DNA from: Omphalotus guepiniiformis
Lineage: Eukaryota > Basidiomycota > Agaricomycetes > Agaricales > Omphalotaceae
DNA length: 64,000 nt
Assembly (NCBI GenBank): GCA_028554645.1
Contig: JAQOOI010000021.1
Span: 1-64,000 of the forward strand
Direction of reading: 5' to 3'
Under the pieces are notes generated by a model. It did no database searches. It was not told the origin of the DNA and saw nothing but the letters and a program-made list of their open reading frames with translations. The position numbers and the translations under genes are program-made. This document shows, in pieces, positions 58,578 to 64,000 of the stretch (the stretch's first letter is position 1; every line of letters starts with the position of its first letter).

Positions 58578-61133
58578 TATGCTGTTTAAAAGTGTCAAAA
58601 AATAATTTCAGCACAAACTTCTATAAACATCATATCTCTCTTAGTCTTAGCTGTATACAACCCCTTGATCACATAATAGCAGATGGTGCTCACAATATTG
58701 CAGTTGTTGCTCGCGCTAGGACAGATAGTGCTCACACTATGGCAAGTAGCGCTCGCGCTGTAATAGCTAGTGTTCGCGCTATGGCAGATAGTGCGTGCGC
58801 GATCTTATATTGCTGGAGAATAACTTCAGAAAGGTGACTATTAAGTAGTATTCTAATCAAAGCAAGCATTAAGCAACTGTGTAATACCTTGTACAACTTG
58901 GCAAGATAAGATAATATTGAGATAAGTGTCAAAGCAAGTATTAAGCAAATGAGTATGGTCAACTATATAGTGCTAAGTAAGCACTTTGCAATAAGAATAA
59001 TAATCTGATTATAGAAGAACCTTGTCCTTGCATCAATATCATTGGTAAAACAAGCTCAATATTCTGAATCCATATAGGAGAAGGTTGTATTCTTCGACAC
59101 TGTTTCCAGATCTGCAATTAAGCTTGCTGAGAGCCTTAGCTTGCACATGACAGCAGAAGAATTTGATTGATTCAAGATATGAGTGATGATTCCCACAACT
59201 ATATACCAACCAATTTCTTGGTGTTGGCCTTGGAGAGATGGCATGGTAATCCGCTGCCTAGATGAAGAACCATCATATATGAGATTGTCTCAATAGATTC
59301 TGAAACAGATTGTGAGATCAAATATCTTGGTGAAAATATTCTTACCTGCTAGTTCTGTGGATAGATAGAGCTTACCTGTTGAAAATAGTGCCTTCAATGG
59401 CAGTAGATACCCAGTCTAACTGCTTATAGGACAGTCCAAGGACCAGTTTTTGACAAAATACAATGTCATAGAGTGTATGATTTGTGGACAAGATCAATTG
59501 ACTTTCAAGCATGCATATAATGGACTTCTTGTGTCCAATAGAATGTTAACTTTTTTTTGGCAATTTTTATATCATATTTTGGGCTCTAAATTAATTTGTG
59601 CAGAGATCAACCTGCCCAGGGAGTCTGACTTAGAGCATGAATCAAGAAAATCTGATGGTGTATACTAGCAATCTCAGATGTGCAAACAAGATCATAATAT
59701 TCCCAACTCTGACTTTGATAGCAAAACTGGTGTGTAGCATCTATAGTTAATTTCATATCATATCAATATGTCTGATTGTAGATTCAGCCCAATTTTCTGT
59801 CTAGATATGAAAGTCAACTTGTTTGGCTAGTATGACTACACTCCATGATAGTATTGAAGATAAACTTGCAAATATCCAGGATGGAATACTTAAGCCAACT
59901 CTAATGTCATTAATATCACTGATCAGGAATAGAGCATATTCAGACCAATGTAAGACCAGTGATATAACATTTAAATGATCTTATAGTAAATCATTAGTGT
60001 ATAGAAAATTATTATTCAAGCTTGTTAGTTTCAATATACAGTGATTAGTACTTGTTGTTAGTACTTCAAGTTCAAGTTCATTGAATGAGATAAAATTTCA
60101 TTCTGCAGGAATCAAATTGACAGTTGCAGAGGATACTGACCACTTTCACTTTACACAGGCTAGCTGTAGAGATAAAACAGAGGAGCAATGATGAAAGGGA
60201 GAATACCAAGCTGGCACTGTTACTTTTGAGAATTCATGTTCACTTACAAGATGTATAATCTATTATACAATTCATAATGAACATATTTCATGTAAATCTG
60301 TATTTTGTGATAATCATACTTTATGATCTTACATTGGTTCGAATATGCTCTAATTCAATAACAAAATGAAATTGGATCATGCCACTAGTACTGGACTTGA
60401 TTTATGGACAAAAGATAGAGTGTTTGTTTTGATTCACTTTAGTCTCTGCCTTCATCTAGGATACTTGGGATATTCTTATAGCTCTGCCCACTCATTTGCT
60501 TAATATGCTTTGATCTAGAATATCACATCTTAATAGTTGACCACACTTATAAGAGATAATACTAGTTAGTATTATCTGTATATTGAGTTATAACTTATCT
60601 ATCATCTGTGAGCACAACACAGATATATTCAGTCTACATATGCTATACAGATAGATAAATTTAAGCTACTTTTATAGGACCAGAGCCCTGTGATGCTAAT
60701 AAAGACCAACAAAGTGGTCATGTGGTCATATAAATGTGATAAGATAATTGAGATAAGCATCACTTATCTCAATATTATCTTATCTGGCTAAGTTGTATGA
60801 GGTGTTACACATTTGCTTAATGCTTGCTTTGATCTAGAACACCACTTAATAGTCACCTTTCTGAAGTTATTTTCCAGCAATATAAGATCGCGCGTGCACT
60901 ATCTGCCATAGCGCGAACACTAGCTATCATAGCGCGAGCACTACTTGCCATTGTGTGAGCACTATCTGTCCTAGTGCACGCACTACCAGCCATTGTGTGA
61001 GCAACAACTGCAATATTGTGAGCACCATCTGCTATTGTGTGATCAAGGGTTTGTATACAGCCAAGACTAAGAGAGATATGATGTTTATAGAAGTTTGTGC
61101 TAAAATTATTTTTTGACACTATTAAACAGCATA
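58578..61133. mobile_element. 2,556-bp TIR DNA transposon, non-autonomous, with 6-bp target duplication
   Basis: Ends TATGCTGTTTAAAAGTGTC and GACACTATTAAACAGCATA are complementary with one or two mismatches, and the inverted repeats continue for about 290 bp, with further matching to about 360 bp (GATAAGATAATATTGAGATA on both sides). ATTGAC directly flanks both ends (58572-58577 and 61134-61139). The inverted repeats contain tandem subterminal motifs of the type TAGTG-TCGCGCTATGGCA (58725-58800 and complement 60895-60985). The 1.8-kb interior is AT-rich and has no gene, so transposase must come from elsewhere. Superfamily not assigned. Confidence 0.85.
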
Positions 61134-61151
61134 ATTGACCAACATTCATTG

Positions 61152-61852
61152 CAAGTGGCCCTGTAGAGAAGTGGTCTATGCGCAGATTAGATTTATAGCA
61201 CTCAATCTGCCCACAGGTTCGAGTCCTGTATGGGTCAATAGCGCGCGCATTATGAGCGTTGCTTCAATAACGCGTTTGCTTTAATTTTTTCATAGTAAAT
61301 ACAAGTACTATCTCTATGAAACTCAAGTGAAAGTGTGCAAAGTGCAACATATATTGATAGTAGATGAGTCTCATTGTAAATTTCTATCTGATCTTTCAGT
61401 AGCAATCTAAAAACTTTTACATTCTGAACATGAGTGATCTTAATATAAAGTCTTCCAAGTAGCCTGAAAGAAGTCCATACAATTCAATGAACTTAGACTG
61501 TAGATTCCACTATATGATTCCATAAAAGATATGCTTGACCAGATAGCATTGTTCAATTGTAGAGCTCAGAAAAAACAGATCACTCCTCCTTATGAGCAGC
61601 CAAAACAAGGAGATGCAAATGCAATATAACCTGATCCACACAAATTTACATATGCTACTCAACCCACTCAGTCTGTCTCATCATCCAAGTTCTGCTCAAC
61701 TTCAGCTGCCTAACTCTTCTCACCTTAATCTGCCAGACCCTACCCACTCTATTCTGTCTGACCCTACTCATCCTACTCACCCTAGTCTGTCTGACCCTAC
61801 TGGCCCTGCCTTTCAGACCCTATGTTAGACCCTACTAGTCTCTAATAACCCA
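61152..61852 (+). mobile_element. tRNA-derived SINE-like element, long form, second copy
   Basis: Co-linear with 44288-44996, B box at 61216-61226. The right end CTCTAATAACCC abuts the coding sequence of a truncated SNF2 copy. Its left flank (AACATTCATTG) equals the left flank of the short copy at 58041, so the surrounding array was duplicated before the TIR element inserted. Confidence 0.7.
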
Positions 61853-62862
61853 TCCGACGTGTTCATTCCGTCCGTGTCCGTGGTCGCGTCCCCCAGCCCG
61901 TCTCCATCCGATATGATCATTCCATCTGTGTCGGTGGTTGCGCCCCCCAGCCCATCCCCATCAGACATGGCCATCCCGTCGGAGCCGGGATCTGTTGAGG
62001 CCGCCGCACTGGTGCCCACGCCCGTCGTCAATGGCTCACTAGCCGCCTCCTGCTGATTTTGGGATCCGGACGCACTGTCCACTGTTGTCTTTCTCTGCTT
62101 TGACTGTCGACCTGTACCCCTCTTCTTCCGAGGTGCTTCCTCCCCCTCATCAGCCTCCTCATCAAACACTGTCTTGCCGCTGAGAAGATCACGAAGCTCT
62201 GAAACAAAATAAGAACAATAGGCTTTAGTTGATACAGCGCTGCGTACCCTGTCCCAACTCCTTGTTTACGAATGCCTCAAACATGTCTTCTTTTCCTCGG
62301 GCCATATTGCTCATTAAGATGTCGGATGAATTGCTAGCAAGCAGATAAATGCACTTCACAATGGATTTCTGGGGTTGGCGGTGAGCCCGTCCTCGAATCT
62401 GGCGTTCATCCTGGGCACTCCAGGGTTGATCCTGCCGTAAATGTATCAGCCCCCCATGATCTTGAGACTATATACGGTCTATACTCACAAAAAAGACAAC
62501 CACGTCAGCAATTGCAAGATTCAGTCCAGTAGTACCGATACTCGAGAAAATGAAGACCCGAGGGCTCCCTGGCTGATGGAACTCCGCCACAATCTTGTCA
62601 CGTTTTTCGAATGAGAGGTTGCCGTCAATGCTTAGAGTGTCGATATTATGAAGTTTGAGGACCTGTAGAAAAGCCATCACAAAATGCTGGATGGGGACAG
62701 AAAAGCCGAGCACCTACGTTTCGAAGAATCCCATGCATCAAGGGAAATTCAGCATATATCAGTATCTTCCTCTTCCGCAAAGGCACTAGGCTAGGGTCAG
62801 GATCAAATGCCGGGAAGACCAGTTGCCCACTCTCGAAATCGATATCCGGAACATCATCCCGG
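61853..62862 (-). pseudogene. SNF2-family ATPase fragment, copy 3, truncated at both ends
   Basis: Contains RDDVPDIDFE, ILIYAEFPLMHGILRN, TLSIDGNLSFEKRDKIV, GTTGLNLAIADVVVFF, the RGRAHR block, EEMFEAFVNKELG, and two to three SDGDGLGGATTDTDGM tail repeats. The segments are nearly identical to copy 1. The N-terminal half, including the Walker A and DEAH motifs, is missing: similarity stops abruptly at about 62862 after ACATCATCCCG. The tail stops at 61853 where the SINE-like element begins. It cannot encode an active ATPase. Confidence 0.85.
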
Positions 62863-64000
62863 TGTTGCGCTGAAAACGCATACACACCTGAAATACCTGA
62901 AATTAAACGATTTCTACTGTGAATATGATGGGAATAAAGGGCTAGACTATGTCCCATAGTGCTAGCTAAAACATAGAACACGAATAGTTAAAGGCTCGAA
63001 GTGAAAGGACTACGATGTACGAGTATGCATCAAGACCTTATGGCTGATATGCCTCTAGACCTTCGGCGAAGTAACTACCTGCTGCGAGACTGTACAGTAT
63101 GGTCAGACCCACCCTGCCTGGCAAAGAGCCCTTCGTCTGGAAGTCGCTATTCAAGTATCTGTGTAATCCACGGGACTTAGGAAGGAAGAAACTACACACA
63201 CACAGGCGTAATAGCCTCATGAGCCTCGATAATGTCGAAAGGACAAAGCTAGAGGTATCGCCGAGCCATCAAAATGGTTTGTTCGAACTTAGCCGACCTC
63301 CTAGAACCTGCAGATTGATGATATACTGGAGATAACGCTTTATGATCGGAAATATATGATCGACGATTCCGTTCCGAGATACTAGATGGTCAAAGCTATG
63401 AAAATGATCAGTCTCGATGACTGTATAATAACTTATTAGTAAAGTAATGACAGAATTGACCTTCGAGCGCTGGATATTGGTATATCTACGAGGTGCTATG
63501 GAGTCTAGATGTCGAAATAGGAGAAAATACGGAAGCCCGACGGGATAAATGACTAGAAACTGCCCTCGGCGCCCCTATAAGTACACTGTAAAACAGTTAC
63601 GAAGATGAATAATAACGAAATGCATAGGAGTAGTTCGTTTAGAATGGCTCGAGCGCATGATAAGAAGGGTCTAGATGTACCAAAAACATCACTAAAACAT
63701 AATACTTACACATATATACCCAAGAACTGCACATAATTACCCTCTAGACGTGCCTACTTACCCAACTCAGTCATATTGTTTCTGTTTATATCCATTTTAT
63801 ACTCGATGTTATCCCTCTGTTCCTTTTAATTACTCCACTCAGTTTTCTATCTATTTATGAAATACTTACAAGCAGTAGAGTACATATACTGTCATGTATA
63901 GGGTCGAGCGCCCCAGGTTACGACTGCCCGCCAAATTGGAGAACTTTACGTATCTTCTAGAGCGTTAAATCGCAGAAGGCCTCTTGATTGTGAACGTCAG
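62863..64000. other. Terminal AT-rich region, nothing recognised
   Basis: Unique sequence beyond the SNF2 breakpoint. Short frames at 63038-63220 minus and 63099-63335 plus overlap in antisense and have no family signal. It may be part of the element that truncated the SNF2 copy, but no repeat partner lies in the window. Confidence 0.35.

Noticed and set aside
63038..63335. Two overlapping antisense frames near the right end
   Set aside because: Short, antisense to each other, and without recognisable similarity.

Overview
The window looks like nuclear DNA of a mushroom-forming basidiomycete (Agaricomycetes). Almost every recognisable gene is cut by GT-AG introns of about 45-80 nt. The gene content is fungal (Zn2Cys6 regulator, DUF2264, tannase, MAPR/DAP1), and there is a TET/JBP-type dioxygenase of the class expanded in mushroom genomes. 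The species cannot be told from this sequence.

Layout. 0-2 kb: a nested fold-back element. 2-13.6 kb: ordinary genes in mixed condition. An intact Zn2Cys6 factor (4.8-7.3 kb) and a basic-region protein (8.1-9.4 kb) sit among three damaged genes: DUF2264 with several +1 homopolymer shifts, MAPR with an in-frame stop, and a tannase with stops. 13.7-20.1 kb: repeats, namely an 80-bp tandem repeat with a palindromic core, telomere-like C/T/A runs, and a 27-unit satellite of 147-bp monomers with 137-bp variants. 20.9-28.4 kb: two GIY-YIG (T5orf172-type) genes on the minus strand, embedded in degenerate arrays that carry repeated splice-donor-like motifs.

28.4-58.6 kb is the most unusual part. A lineage-specific 887-aa protein (here called A) is followed by two copies of one module: an SNF2-family ATPase transcribed left, a near-perfect palindrome with arms of about 770 bp, and a lineage-specific protein of about 855 aa (here called C) transcribed right. 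The two C genes share intron positions and an identical 1004-nt middle exon length. A TET/JBP-like gene lies after the first module. A third, truncated SNF2 copy lies at 61.9-62.9 kb. Tying 20.9-58.6 kb together are roughly fifty copies (counted by eye) of a dyad, TCGTC-N3-GACGA, placed between genes and often in tandem arrays directly 3' of them. Hairpins with conserved GAGC-NNA-TCTC loops and varying but self-complementary stems lie 5' of protein A and in palindrome 1; related hairpins lie in palindrome 2.

I read the 28-58 kb part as a mobile or selfish gene family built from an SNF2 motor, proteins A and C, long palindromes and a shared dyad. That reading is inference: I see no recognisable transposase and no defined element ends for the whole unit. 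Independent insertions decorate it: a tRNA-derived SINE-like repeat (three copies) and a 2,556-bp TIR element with a 6-bp target duplication.
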